NCBI GenBank assembly: GCA_023014485.1
Contig: JAJOZX010012103.1
Location: 49,864-113,863, forward strand
Direction: 5' to 3'
From: Bathynomus jamesi
Taxonomy: Eukaryota; Arthropoda; Malacostraca; Isopoda; Cirolanidae
Length of the DNA: 64,000 nt
A program made the position numbers and the translations under genes. Shown here one piece after another: positions 32,648 through 43,482 of this stretch. Under the pieces are notes generated by a model that was given only the letters and a program-made list of their open reading frames with translations, searched no databases and was not told the origin of the DNA. Each line of letters starts with the position of its first letter. Positions within the stretch are counted from its first letter, which is position 1.

Positions 32648-33128
32648 CAAGTTCTGTGAAGTGATAAAACAATAAAATATTGAAAATTTCATCCTCTAAA
32701 TCAGTGGTTCTTAACGTTTTTCGTGTCATTTCCCGTTTCAACCAGTTTGCCCTACCTGATTTCCCCCTCCATTAGGATATGGAAAAATGTAGCCTCGAAG
32801 ACAAAATTTAATAACATTAGCAGACTTATAATGCACACTAATTATATGATCACCAAACAAAATTCTGCCGTAAATCCCCACTCGATTCCCGAAATTTCCC
32901 CCAAGTTACGAAATGCTGCTGTAAATAGTGTTTTATTCCTAATTTTGGAAAAATGGTACTTTTGAAATATCGGCTGATACCGATATTTTTAAAAATCTAC
33001 TGATATCAACGATACTGATATATCGGTACGTACATCCCTAGTAAATTGTCTGTTGAATGTAGGCTCATTACGTTTTCTTGTTCAATGTATCGTATAGCCT
33101 ATTAATGAAATTTAAAGAACATAGGTAG

Positions 33129-33297
33129 TACTTTATATTGCTCCACTTGATTGAAAAGATGTAGGGAACTCCTATACTGTTTAAACTATAACAAGTTTCA
33201 AAGTTTTACAAGTACTCTATATTGTTCCACTCGATTGAAAAGATGTAGGGAACTCCTATACTGCTTAAACTATAACAAGTTTCAAAGTTTTACAAAT
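33129..33297. repeat. tandem duplication, about 84 bp x 2
   Basis: The unit holds GATTGAAAAGATGTAGGGAA and AACTATAACAAGTTTCAAAG. Copies at 33129 and 33213 differ at a few bases only. Confidence 0.9.
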
Positions 33298-33299
33298 GA

Positions 33300-34418
33300 T
33301 ATGGCAAAATTCTAGAATACAGGTGTAGTTCAGAGAGAGTTTATATTAGCTTAGTGATAATTATGTTAAGTTGGGTTGTCAGTAATTTTGGACTTGGTTT
33401 CTGAACTGTATTTTGATTCTGGACTTTTACCAATGATGATAAGCCTCGCATTAGAAATTGTTTGAGAGGAAAGCACAAGAGCTCATTTTAGTTTTCATGG
33501 GAAGGGACTGGCAATAGGGGATTGGAATTTTCCTCCTCCAACCCCACTATTATTGAAAAATCTTGTCTGTTGTTATTCATAAATAGAAGAATAAAACTGA
33601 TTAAAAGCTAATACATGTAGTTGACAGAGTTGACCTAAATTTACCACATTTCTTTGGTTGTATGCTATTTTAGTGAATATTTTTAATATCCACAGAGTTA
33701 TGATTTTTAAACTGTTGAGATTTGAGGGTATTGGGATTGTATTCAAAAGAAAATACAGTATACCATTTAAACTTGAAAGTTTATAAAGACATTTATACTT
33801 TTTCCAAGTGAAGGCGAGTTTTAGGGCCTCAATCATTTGACTGTTGATAGTTGTTATTGTGTTAATATATTTGCAGTTTCCTTTATCCGCCTTGCTTTGA
33901 GAGATCATCTGTCTTGGTATTTCTTTTAGTTTTTACTTAAATCCTTTTGATTAGATATGTCAGTCACGTAAGAGCCCGTAAATCAAGAGTTTTATGGCAA
34001 GATGTCAAATTTGAGGTTTTCACTAGGTCAGTACAAATCCTTAACGAGGCTCAAAACTTTTACGGTAACCATTTTCTTGCTTCTAAATTTTGTTACCGAA
34101 GCTAATGAATATCTCTTGAACCAAATGAAAAACCTCCTTTATTCACAAAATGCTCTCAAATAGACATATCTTTGACTGTATTCATAAAAAATAAATCTTT
34201 TAAGGATACTTGGGAAAATCTTTTAAAGTACCTAACATAAAACCTGTTGTGTAATAGCCTTCAAATGCAGAATTATTGGTTCCTATCTTCTTTGTAAATC
34301 TTGATAAAAAAATCTGTAGCTATAGTTGGGCAAGATAGGTAACATAAATAAGTTGGTGTCTGTTTGAGCAAGGTTTGAGAAATGTGAAACCATTTTTATT
34401 TAATTTTTTTTTTTGCAG
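33300..34418. other. intergenic, no recognised feature
   Basis: I see no transposon-like coding and no repeat. The 111-residue minus frame at 33573-33908 is AT-rich and unconvincing. This could be intron of a gene to which the next entry belongs. Confidence 0.4.
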
Positions 34419-34602
34419 GAAGGAGGGAAGGGGCCAAGGGTAACCGTTCCGTTCGTTTTCTCATTATATCAGTTGCTCGGGAACACTAGCACTATGAGTG
34501 TGTCACCCATTGATATTTGTCAGCAGATACTAAAAGGTGATGTTGAATTAAAAGAAAGAATTGAGGAAAAATTTGAAATAAAATTTATAGGTAATTATAA
34601 AG
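34419..34602 (+). CDS. candidate host-gene exon
   Basis: A 12-T tract and GCAG (34403-34418) precede the segment, and AAAG/GTAAGTAA (34603) follows it: good acceptor and donor consensus. The 184-bp segment is open. From the ATG at 34494 it encodes MSVSPIDICQQILKGDVELK, then ERIEEKFEIKFIGNYK and on across the junction. The peptide is amphipathic, of normal complexity, and not like any transposon protein I know. I cannot name the gene. If real, the 5' part is leader and the downstream intron contains the hAT element at 34779. A chance open segment remains possible. Confidence 0.35.
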
Positions 34603-34778
34603 GTAAGTAACTATCATTCTAATAATGTCAATGAAATATCGGAAATAAAGGGATCATTTATGACATGATGTAACGTATAGCGTCCTGCATTTGTTTGGCT
34701 TGTCAAAGCATGTTAGGAATCAGAGTTTAGAATAGGTGCTTGCCTTCCTTATGAAAACTGTGAAAGGTAACTCTAGGG

Positions 34779-37772
34779 CAGTGGTGGTCATGGGCATAGG
34801 CGATATAGACGGCCGCCTAGGGTGCCAATTGGTGGCGGGGGCGACATAGCACGCCGTTTTTTTTTTTTTCCTCAAACAGGCTCCAGTCCAGGGCTCGAAA
34901 AATTTACGAACTCACTGTCTCACCAACCCCAGTTGGAGATAGATATTTATCCTTGGTGATAGGTATCAATTTTGCTTGTAAAAATCAATTTATAAAACTA
35001 AATTAAAAGTTATTTCATTAAAATAAACAAGCAATGAAATAGGTATAAGTTAAAACTGTTTATAATTATTAAAATCAAACATAGTAAATTAGAGTGTAGC
35101 TAACGATGGGTTTTTCTCCACTCCACAATTTCGTACGTGTTCTAGTTTACAGTGAGTCGTGTCTGGCCGAGCATCATGTTGAAAAGGACAAAGCCGTCAG
35201 GTGCACAAGGAAGAAAGAGAAGAAAAGAGGAAGAGGAGATGCGATCGAAAAGTAGAGGTATGTCATGAACATTTTATTTGTTTCATTTTTATATCTAACG
35301 TTACTTTTTTAAACTGTAATGTCAAGATAAGTTTGCTACTTTAAGTGGGCAATCTGCTCTTTTAGGCAAAAATCATCAATTTTTTCTTTTTTTGCTGAAA
35401 TGACTTCTAAAATTTGTCTGCTTCATGTTTGTGTTGTCAGATTTTGGGTTTTTAATTTAAAACCTTACCCTCACCATAACCTACCCTTTATGGCTAGGTG
35501 TAAGGTTTATAGATGTTTAGTTTTAGTATTGGGCTTAACTAGATTTCTGCTGTTATTAACATGTACTTATCAGTGTGACCACTCTACATTTTTAATTATC
35601 CCATGAACACCCAACAAAATTTCCCCAGAATTCCCGAGGTTATATAAATATTCGAATGATTTAATTTTTCATTGAATTATACTTTTCTTTAACAAAAATG
35701 TGACAATAATCTGGAAAATACACAATAAACAAATATAAACCCCAAATAAAATAAATGGCATGTGGCAGTAATAAGTTATTTACAATGACAGAAGCAACTG
35801 TGTGTCATCATGTTTGCTTCATATGATAACATTTATTTATATCGTTTCGGATGCACTTCTAAAATATCTTGGAGGACACACTTCTGCTAAAACTGTGATG
35901 TCTGTGGATGAAGGGCCATCTACTTCCACCTCTACTTCTGCTGCGCCAGTTTCCTCAGATAAAGGCGCATCAATCACCCTCTCTACCCTGCCACTTTCTT
36001 TAGGTGTGTACAAGACGGTAGCATAGATATTCGTATCATATTACCGGTATTAAATTACTATATGTCCTCTTGTCTGATAACAAGGAGGGCTAAGTTGGTT
36101 AGCTTGTACAAAATGACAACAATCATCATATGAATCATGTTTAACCTATCATAAGCATAATGTAAATAAATGAATTGGGGAAAAAGCATAACAGAGTTAC
36201 AAAGGACGTGTTTATATTTCAAATGATATAATAGTTAATACTAAAAACGGAGGACACAAATCTAGGTGAAGTTGTACTAATCATAAACATGAGAGTGATT
36301 GATTATGTTTAACCCATGATAAGCATACTGTAAATAAATAAATTGATTCTCATCTGCTCTATATCCTCTCAGATGCACCTAAAGGATCGTCCTGTGCTGA
36401 ACCTGCTGATCAAGGCACATTGATTCCGCCCGTCCAGACAGATGCAGAACCAATTGATCCTGCTGAATGGCCTTCTGTCCTTTTTGATAAGATGAGGATA
36501 GAATTTGTTAGGCGAGGACCATACCAGGTAACGCCTGACTTCATCTTTCATAGGAGAGAAAGTGAAGAGAAGTTGGCTGATGTATTCATGGAAAAAAAAC
36601 AGCCTCTTCTGCTTCTGCTGCAAGCTGTTCTCGACAAAAGACTTCTTTAATAAAGGGAGGACTTAACGACTGGAAGAATACAACCACCTTGCTCAATTCT
36701 CATGAAAACACGCCAGAACACTTAAAACATTCGACAACATAGAAAGAAATGGAGGTGCGGATTATAAAAGGGGAAACCATTGACCAAAAAGAGATGGCAT
36801 TCCTTGAGGCTGAGAGGATGTGGTGGTGACCTTTTTCAATGTGGTGGTGGATGCTGCTATCTCATCACTTCAGGAAAGATGGCAGACCTTGGGAGAAGTG
36901 AGAGACTAGTTTGGAGTGCTCTCAAACTTCCAAAACTTGTCAAATGAGGAGATGACAGAGCAATCAGAAATCCTCAGCAACACTAAGCTGTCGAGGACAT
37001 TCTGATCTAGATGGTAGGGAGTTGGCACAGGAATTAAAGAATTTACCTGAACTGCCATCTACGAGCATGACAGCACTTCAACTGCTGACGTTTATCCATG
37101 AAAAGCAGCTCACAACCTCTGGGTCGCCCTCAGGGTGCTGTCACCCCTTCCAATAACAGTGGCTGGAGCGGAGAGTCATGAGTTTTTCCAAGCTCATCAA
37201 AACTTACCTGAGATCCACCATGATGCAAGACCGCCTCAGTGGTCTTGCTGTCATCAGCATTAACCATGCGGTTTCTGAGCAGATTTCCTATGATGACATC
37301 ATTGATGAATTTGCATCAAGGAAGACCAGAAGGATCAGGTTTTAATAGGAAAACAACTAGACCTAAAACTTTCAAACCAAATTTAAAAATCAGTTATTTG
37401 CTAGCTGGCAATATTATTCCTTTATTAAGCGACATTATGTGATTTATTAGTGTTTTTTATTTATCTATTTTGTGTGCAATATACATTGGAATATTTATTT
37501 TGTTTGCAATATATTTGGGAATCTCTATTGAGTGTTCAATTATTATTCATACAAGATTTCTTTGTAGTTTTTGTTTCAAGACAACTTGTTCTTACTTGAA
37601 GCTAAGAACAATAAATGAAGGAGGTGCTTTGTGTTTTAAAGACAGTGTTCAGTGTGTTTTATTGCGGCAGAGGTTATGCACTGTTGGGGTGGGGGGAGTG
37701 TGCTGTTGACAGAGGAAGGGCACCTTTGCATGATCTCGCCTAGGGCGCCAAAAATGCCGGGGACTGCCACTG
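34779..37772 (+). mobile_element. hAT element with intron-containing transposase gene
   Basis: The termini are CAGTGGTGGTCATGGGC and GGGGACTGCCACTG. A perfect 8-bp duplication ctctaggg flanks it (34771-34778, 37773-37780). Near both ends the sequence has CGCCTAGGGYGCC. At 3.0 kb it holds a plus-strand transposase gene whose exons are traceable. Confidence 0.93.
35176..37345 (+). pseudogene. hAT transposase, TTF/ZMYM-type, with introns, broken
   Basis: Exon 1 (35176-35257) encodes MLKRTKPSGAQGRKRRKEEE and ends at a GTATGT donor. Exon 2 (about 35845-36001) encodes ALLKYLGGHTSAKTV and a Ser/Thr-rich linker, ending at GTGTGT. Exon 3 begins after TATCCTCTCAG at 36374 and has DPAEWPSVLFDKM and RIEFVRRGPYQ (TTF zinc-finger start). 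A frameshift near 36550 leads to KKNSLFCFCCKLFSTKDF, GLNDWKNTTT and, after more shifts, LPSTSMTALQLLTFIHEKQL. The end is SFSKLIKTYLRSTMMQDRL and DIIDEFASRKTRRIRF. The catalytic core between about 36850 and 37050 is badly eroded. The exons are inferred from splice consensus and peptide order. Confidence 0.8.
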
Positions 37773-37780
37773 CTCTAGGG

Positions 37781-38587
37781 AACTTTCGAAATTAGGATAT
37801 ACTTCTATCCCTGTGTGTGGTGGACTCTCATTGCCATAAAAAAAATATAAATATTGGACTTGGGCAGTGTGCCCACCAACCCTGCTCTTTGAGAATTTTG
37901 CAGGCACATTTGGGTGTCTGGAATATAGTGAGATGTAAAGAAATTACTAGAAGCAGAAAGAGTAAATAGGTAATTTTGTCTCGCCTGATTCTGCCCTATT
38001 ACACGAGATATTCCAATCTCGTTATGAAAGGTAATCCCAAATCTCTGAGATTAGCGAGAGTATGTTATTCCAGGGAATTGTATGCCCATACTGCTGGGGA
38101 TGAGTAATGTGCAATGAAGAATGGAAAATAGGTTTTTAAATTATGATTGAATGGATGGATGGAATGAAAAAGCTTCTCATTTTTATTAAACAGGCCCCTA
38201 GCTTCTTTTGAACTGTTGAATTTATTAAAAATACTGTAGATTTGTTTTAATTTTTTAAATAATATAGGCATCATTTTCGGTTATTTATAATTAAGAAAAA
38301 AGGTGGTGTAGCCAGATATCCAAGTTCTCTTAGGCTTCATAATATCTTTAAGTAAGCTTTGTTGATTTGTTTGGGGAAATCAGTAGGCTATAAAAGTAGT
38401 CCTGGATAGGTGTAGCATGAATGTGATAGGCAGCCAGAAAATATACCTTGTACCAGTTACTCATAAATTTTTTCATAGAATTGATAGACCCTATATCATC
38501 TGACCTTAATTTTTATATTTTTACTTTTCAAATTTAATTATTTTTCATAACCTTTTTTCAAAAAGTGAAAATGTATCAACAGTGACC
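37781..38587. other. intergenic, no recognised feature
   Basis: No supportable coding frame or repeat. It could be intronic if the 34.4 kb exon is real. Confidence 0.4.
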
Positions 38588-39398
38588 CAGGGATGGGAAA
38601 CCGAAATGAATTTCGATTCGAGTTTCGATTTCAGTTCATAGTTTTGAGAAATATCGATTTCGGTTTCGATTTCGTTTTTTTTTCATTTTTTTCGATTTCG
38701 GTTTTTCATATCGATTTTGATTAGAGTTTCGATTTCGATTTCAGTTTTTCAGATTTCAATATAATATGTTCATTATTTACATATAATATGAGCTTTTATC
38801 TATTATTTCTGCACACTTATTCCAAATAAAAAAGTTGTGCTATTGGATGATTATTTACATTTAATCAGTACTATATCTTGAAGTTGTCTTCATTTTTTTT
38901 CAGTAAACTTTTTCATATTATTTCTACAACTTAGGGACCCGCCTAAAACCGCCCTCCTTTGAGGGAGGAGAATATATTTATCAGATCAACGCAGTCAAAG
39001 CACCCTGTTTCTATTTATATATATATACAAAAAAATCAGGGATAAATAAACAAAACTGGATGGAATGTAAGGAAGCTAATACATCTTAAAATTTCACTCC
39101 TTTGTTACCCTATTTGAGGAGTCAGGTATCATAAAAGTAGCCCTGTCTTTAATCCCCGGAAGTTGGTCAACTCTCTTTTAAAAGAAAGCAGTTTGAATAT
39201 TAAATTTTATTTCTTAATTTCGGTTTGAACTGATATTTTTTATCGATTTCGATTCCGATTCAAGTTTTTTTATTCTTTTCGGTTTCGGTCTAAATTTCGA
39301 TTTCGGTTTTAACAAAAATATCAGTTTCGGTTTTTTTTTCGATTTCGCTTCAAGAAAAAATATCGGTTTATCGATTTCGATTCGGTTTTCCATCCCTG
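38588..39398. mobile_element. hAT MITE, TTTCGATTTCGG interior
   Basis: The termini are CAGGGATGGGAAACCGAA and TTCGGTTTTCCATCCCTG. Arrays of TTTCGATTTCGGTTT occupy both ends. The target duplication is unclear: atcaac occurs on both sides, but offset by seven bases on the left. It is non-coding. Confidence 0.8.
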
Positions 39399-40004
39399 AT
39401 CAACGCTGTTGATATCCTTTTTAGTTTTAAAAAACTCCAATGCAGCTGACATCTCATTGGATTAAATTGGTTAAAAAATAAATTTGGGTGGTTGTTTACA
39501 GAGGTGGGCAGTAACGCGTTACAAGTAACGGCCGTTACGTAACGCGGTACTTTTTTAGTAACGGTAGCGGTAACGGCGTTACATTTCAAATCAAGTAACT
39601 TTCAGTAACGACGTTACTTTTTTAGGGAAATACATTCGTTAGTCTTACTCGTTATTTTTTTATCGTAGCTCGCAATTAGTTTCTTTCGATCCTCACTCAT
39701 TATTCATTAACCGTTAAAAATTTGTCCCTTCACTATGAGTGAGGTGTGCATGTTGGCCGTTGGCATGCTGGCAGGCTACCCCCATCCACCATCTCCTCTT
39801 AGTATTAGTATCAATAGTATGCTACATCCTCCGTTATGTTGCAATTCCTAGTAATAAATCTTGCAGTAATTTTGTTTCACTTTTTTTGAAAATATTATGC
39901 CTTATAAGTCATAACAACGCAATGAAGGCATGCACAGACTTCATAGCCTATGCATTAACCAGTGGATACAAACGAACATATACTCGCACAAGCGAATGTT
40001 TATA

Positions 40005-40773
40005 CAGGGTGTCCCATAAGTCCGGCATCATAGGAGAAATTCATATTTTTCTATTTCTACAAACCATAATTCATATGCTCGGGATGCCAATTTCCCGTCC
40101 ACCATTCTGTTCAGTGACGAGGATGTTTTTTATGGAAATTGTGAGGTAAATCGACAGAACACCCGCTACTGGTCTCAAAACAACCCTCACTGGTATACCT
40201 CTTCAAAGGAACAAGGTGCATCTCGGGTGATGGTATGGTGTGGCATTTGGAAGGATCGCATCATAGGCCCCCTCTTTTTCGATGAACATGTCACTGGAGG
40301 CACCTACCTACGTATGCTCAAGGAAGAAGCATTTCCCAGTGTCTTGAACGAAGAAGGAAATTTCCCAACATGGTTCCAGCAAGACGGCGCTCCTGCACAT
40401 TACAGCACCCAAGTAAGGGAATACCTGTACCAACAATTCCCTGGTCATTGGATAGAACGTCGAGGGCCTGTGGAATGGCCAGCTAGAAGCCCGGATCTCA
40501 CGCCACTAGATTTTTATCTCTGGGGCCCCTTGAAAGCGCTGGTATACGCAGAGAAAATTAGGGGTGTTGAACATTTGCGGCAGCGCATTATTGGGGCATG
40601 TAACACCATTACTCCTGACATCATTCACCGTGTGCTTGCTGACTGGGTATCACGTCTGAATTTGTGTATTGAAAACAATGGTGGACATATTGAGCACGTT
40701 CTGTAAATAAAAGCTTTTGTTTTGCCTTTTTTTTATTATTTTTCCTATGATGCCGGCCTTATGGGACACCCTG
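40005..40773 (+). mobile_element. mariner-like element, 5'-deleted, nested
   Basis: The termini are CAGGGTGTCCCATAAGTCCG and the inverse of CAGGGTGTCCCATAAGGCCG with TA on each side (40003-40004, 40774-40775). GCATCATAGGA continues the repeat. At 769 bp it has lost the DNA-binding half of the gene. Confidence 0.93.
40084..40706 (+). pseudogene. DD41D mariner transposase catalytic domain
   Basis: An uninterrupted frame runs from about 40084 to the stop at 40706. It reads RDANFPSTILFSDEDVFY (first Asp), NTRYWSQNNPHWY, RVMVWCGIWKDRIIGPLFF, FQQDGAPAHYS (second Asp), then RRGPVEWPARSPDLTPLDFY (third Asp). The last two are separated by 41 residues. The C-terminus (NNGGHIEHVL) is complete. The catalytic half is intact while the N-terminal helix-turn-helix region is gone, so it cannot act alone. 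The earlier ORF overlapping its start (39739-40149) is a chance frame. Confidence 0.9.
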
Positions 40774-40988
40774 TATAATATATTATTTTATGTATATAAA
40801 AATTATAATATACCTATGCATATATAAAATATATTTACATTTCATTAAAAGTAACGGTAACGAGTAAAGGTGCCGTTACTCGTTACTTTTAAAAATGGTA
40901 ACTGTAACGATAAGGGCGTTACATTTAGACTGTGGTAACGGTAACGGCATTACATTTATAAAGTAACGAGCACAGCAGTGGTTGTTTA

Positions 40989-42044
40989 TATATTCTTGGT
41001 AATGAATGATGGAATCTAGAATTGTTGCAATTATACTGCTTCAGTCTATGTTTAAAGAGTTTTTAATAAGTTAGCCGTATCATTGGAATTATTTTAAGAA
41101 ATCCCACTCTGACAACAAGGCTCTTTTTAATACACAGTTTTATTAGTCTTTATCCATTGTCATTCATTTCAGGAATACTATTCTCGCCAGTTACTCGTAG
41201 GTTAGTGACCATTTCTCACTTTTCCAGTTAAGTTGTTATTCCCAATGACTCTACACAAATTTTCCACACTTCTAACCACATCACTCAATATGTTCCAGAA
41301 CTCATCCTTTTCTTCCATACCTCTCCGATGGGTACCATATGGTGTATATACCAGTTATTGTTACTTTCGCTCGAACTTTTTATACAAACGTCTCTCATTG
41401 GCATCTCGTATATTCTTTCACACGGTCGTGCCACTCAACTTTCATCATTGGACCTGTGCCTATCTTACCTCTCGATTCTACCTCAGTAGTACCTAGTTTC
41501 CTGCCTTACTCCTCCCCACCCAACATCACCACTTCCTTTCACCTTTCCATTTAAAATAAAAGTTGCTAAACTCCCGTTATAAAAAGTTAATTTTAATTCG
41601 TATTTATAGTACTTTTAAGGGAGTTGTCACATTTGCTGGCATCTGTGTTTTTGAAGATGCCGTAACTGCTGTGGGTTGACAAAGTTTTAGGTCAGTGTAA
41701 TTTAATTAGGTTCTGTAGCCTCTACCACAAAATTTGAGGAATTTTTGGCTTATTTGTTTTTATCCTTAAACTTGGAAGCAGTCTGTGGTAATACTGAGAT
41801 CAGAGACAGCAAATGTTACTGAGCACTGGAAAGATTATAGTACCCCTACTCTAAACTAAAACCTGGTAAATGTGGCAAGAAAAGATATAAAAAAATCCCC
41901 ATAGGACTACCCTCGCTTAACTTTTATATTTTCAAAGATAACGTATCGTATAAACAGAGCCGAAGTTAGCTTATATGCTGTATATTTTATTCATTTGTGA
42001 ATTAATGAAGTTAATATGCCTTTGGATAACCGCAAAATTTGTGA
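40989..42044. other. intergenic, no recognised feature
   Basis: Overlapping frames at 41233-41554 are in two phases with no motif. I see nothing supportable. Confidence 0.4.
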
Positions 42045-42240
42045 ATTTTATCAGGAAGGGGTGTTTTCACAAAAGAAGAAATTCCTGCTGGATCCTTTGT
42101 AGCTGTATATATATATTAGGGAGAGAATTAATGCAGAAGAGGGTGAATTGAGACTGCGAAAGAAAGGAGCTAGTTACATCTACTTTTTTGAACATGATCG
42201 CAAAACATATTGGTAAGGAGTTGTATATAATTTACAAGGT
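42030..42240 (+). pseudogene. decayed SET-domain fragment (KMT5A-like)
   Basis: Frames give KICEFYQEG or, one base shifted, GRGVFTKEEIPAGSFVAVY. After a short (TA)n-disrupted stretch they give INAEEGELRLRKK and ASYIYFFEHDRKTYW. This order matches the start of a SET domain: the RGVFA loop, a G(E/D)FV-like strand, the YxGE(x)I strand, and a YxYYFxHxxKTYC strand as in KMT5A/SET8-type lysine methyltransferases. The cofactor-binding NHS region and the C-terminus are not found. A stop and frameshifts rule out function. It may be a processed copy or part of a repeat. Confidence 0.45.
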
Positions 42241-42393
42241 TATTATGGCCCAGAGAATTTGGTAGAATTGTCAGTTAGTGGAAGGAGGTCAAAGTTACCT
42301 TGTAAGGATGGAAGTGTTAAACTCAACAATTATGAATGTTTAGTACTTAAATATTGTGTAAATGTTAATAGAAACATATGTTAAAACAAGGAA

Positions 42394-42460
42394 AGCTCGT
42401 CATAAAGAGTGACACCAGATGTAGACTAGAGTGGACCTAGAGTAATTCCTGATGATGAAC
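42394..42460. repeat. segment duplicated at 43672-43730
   Basis: CTCGTCATAAAGAGTGACAC, then CAGAT, GACTAGAGTGGACCTA and CCTGATGA recur in diverged form about 1.3 kb downstream. In one frame it reads RVTPDVD and SGPRVIPDDEPAYP, so it may be the tail of the same decayed gene as the SET fragment. Confidence 0.5.
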
Positions 42461-42751
42461 CTGCTTATCCCTGATTTTTCTTTGGTGGAAACTATTTGAT
42501 GGGCAGACATTTAAAGTGTAAGAGCATCTTTTTGGTTATGTAAAGAAACTGATACTTCATTCCATAGTTTGTGAGGAGTAGACCATTTTCACTGGTCAAT
42601 TTTTTTCATTTGTGAAAGTTATTTTGAACGTGTTTAAAATATTTAGGAAGTGTTAACAAAATCTAAGTCATTAACTCTAATGATGAGACCTTTCTTGATA
42701 CTGAAAAAAATCGTTTGTCTTTGGTTTAGAGAATTAATTGTTGCTCTAGAG

Positions 42752-43474
42752 CAGGGGTTCTTAACCTTTTTTCTTAAGTGAGCAAGTTTTTGGCACTTAA
42801 TTACAAGTGAGCAACATATATAAAAAAAAAGCCTTTAACTTAAACTTAAAGTTTAAATTAGATAAATATTTAACTATTTAAATATTTCTTTAAACGCATG
42901 CAAACTTCATAATGCTTAATTAACATTTTTAGGTGTATTGAAAAACATCAATAAGTTCTAATTCTGCAGCTGCTATTTCCTCTTGTTTGAAAATTTGTGT
43001 CAGATCATCAATCTCTAAATTTATGTAGTTTGTCAATAATTGAAAGTGGTAGATGCTCTTTTTAGTGTTTGAACCTCTCTTCGAACTTGTCACTAATGTT
43101 TTCGAGTGCTTTTACTACGAGTGATGGACATTTGCTAGCAGTTTCAGCCAAACATTTTTTAAGTTCAGGAAAATGATTAAGATTCTCCTTAGAAACTTGG
43201 CTCTGAAAAAGTTTTTTTTTTTTTAAATCTCGTAATTTCCTCATATAAGGCAACAACAAAATTATTTTTTCCTTGCAACCTCAGATTTAAGTCGTTTAAA
43301 TGGCTAAAAATATCGACCATGAATGAAAATGTTATCTTGAAGTCAGCAGTAAAAATTTCAGGAAAAATATTATCCTTTTTGCTTTGCATTAGAAAAGCAG
43401 GCTTTGTTCATGAGCAAGATTTGCCCATTTGAAGAGCAACATGTTGCTCGCGAGCGACAGGTTAAGAACCCCTG
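42752..43474 (-). mobile_element. hAT element, internally deleted (ZBED5/Charlie-like)
   Basis: The termini are CAGGGGTTCTTAACCTTTT and CAGGTTAAGAACCCCTG. A perfect 8-bp duplication ctctagag flanks it (42744-42751, 43475-43482). At 723 bp it keeps a middle piece of a minus-strand transposase. Confidence 0.93.
43062..43389 (-). pseudogene. hAT transposase middle fragment
   Basis: Minus strand: FSFMVDIFSHLNDLNLRLQG and KNNFVVALYEEI, then a frameshift in an A-rich tract, QSQVSKENLNHFPELKKCL and LENISDKFEERF. The DIFxHLNxLNxxLQG motif is characteristic of the ZBED5-like hAT branch and lies after the catalytic core insertion domain. Catalytic residues are not included. Confidence 0.75.
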
Positions 43475-43482
43475 CTCTAGAG

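Larger units (their letters stand above)
32201..33040 (+). mobile_element. hAT element, internally deleted, CCGATACCGATA ends
   Basis: The termini are TAGGGATGTACCGATACCGA and ATATCGGTACGTACATCCCTA. A perfect 8-bp duplication gtaaattg flanks it (32193-32200, 33041-33048). Subterminal ATCGG motifs recur at both ends. It retains only the C-terminus of a hAT transposase. A half hAT MITE starting CAGTGGTTCTTAACG lies at 32703. Confidence 0.92.
39499..40980. mobile_element. hAT MITE, TAACGGTAACG arrays, hit by a mariner
   Basis: The left terminus is CAGAGGTGGGCAGTAACGCG, the right end AACGAGCACAGCAGTG. A perfect 8-bp duplication gttgttta flanks it (39491-39498, 40981-40988). Both ends are dense in GTAACGGTAACG subrepeats. 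Removing the nested mariner (40005-40773) leaves about 710 bp with no transposase. Confidence 0.92.

Noticed and set aside
32723..32965. 80-residue frame in the hAT element
   Set aside because: It overlaps the half-MITE CAGTGGTTCTTAACG and shows no motif; the real coding remnant is the dimerisation fragment at 32501-32647.
33573..33908. 111-residue minus-strand frame as a host gene
   Set aside because: No motif, AT-rich composition, no splice or start context that I can support.
39739..40149. 136-residue plus-strand frame
   Set aside because: It spans the hAT/mariner boundary in a different phase from the transposase and has no motif of its own.
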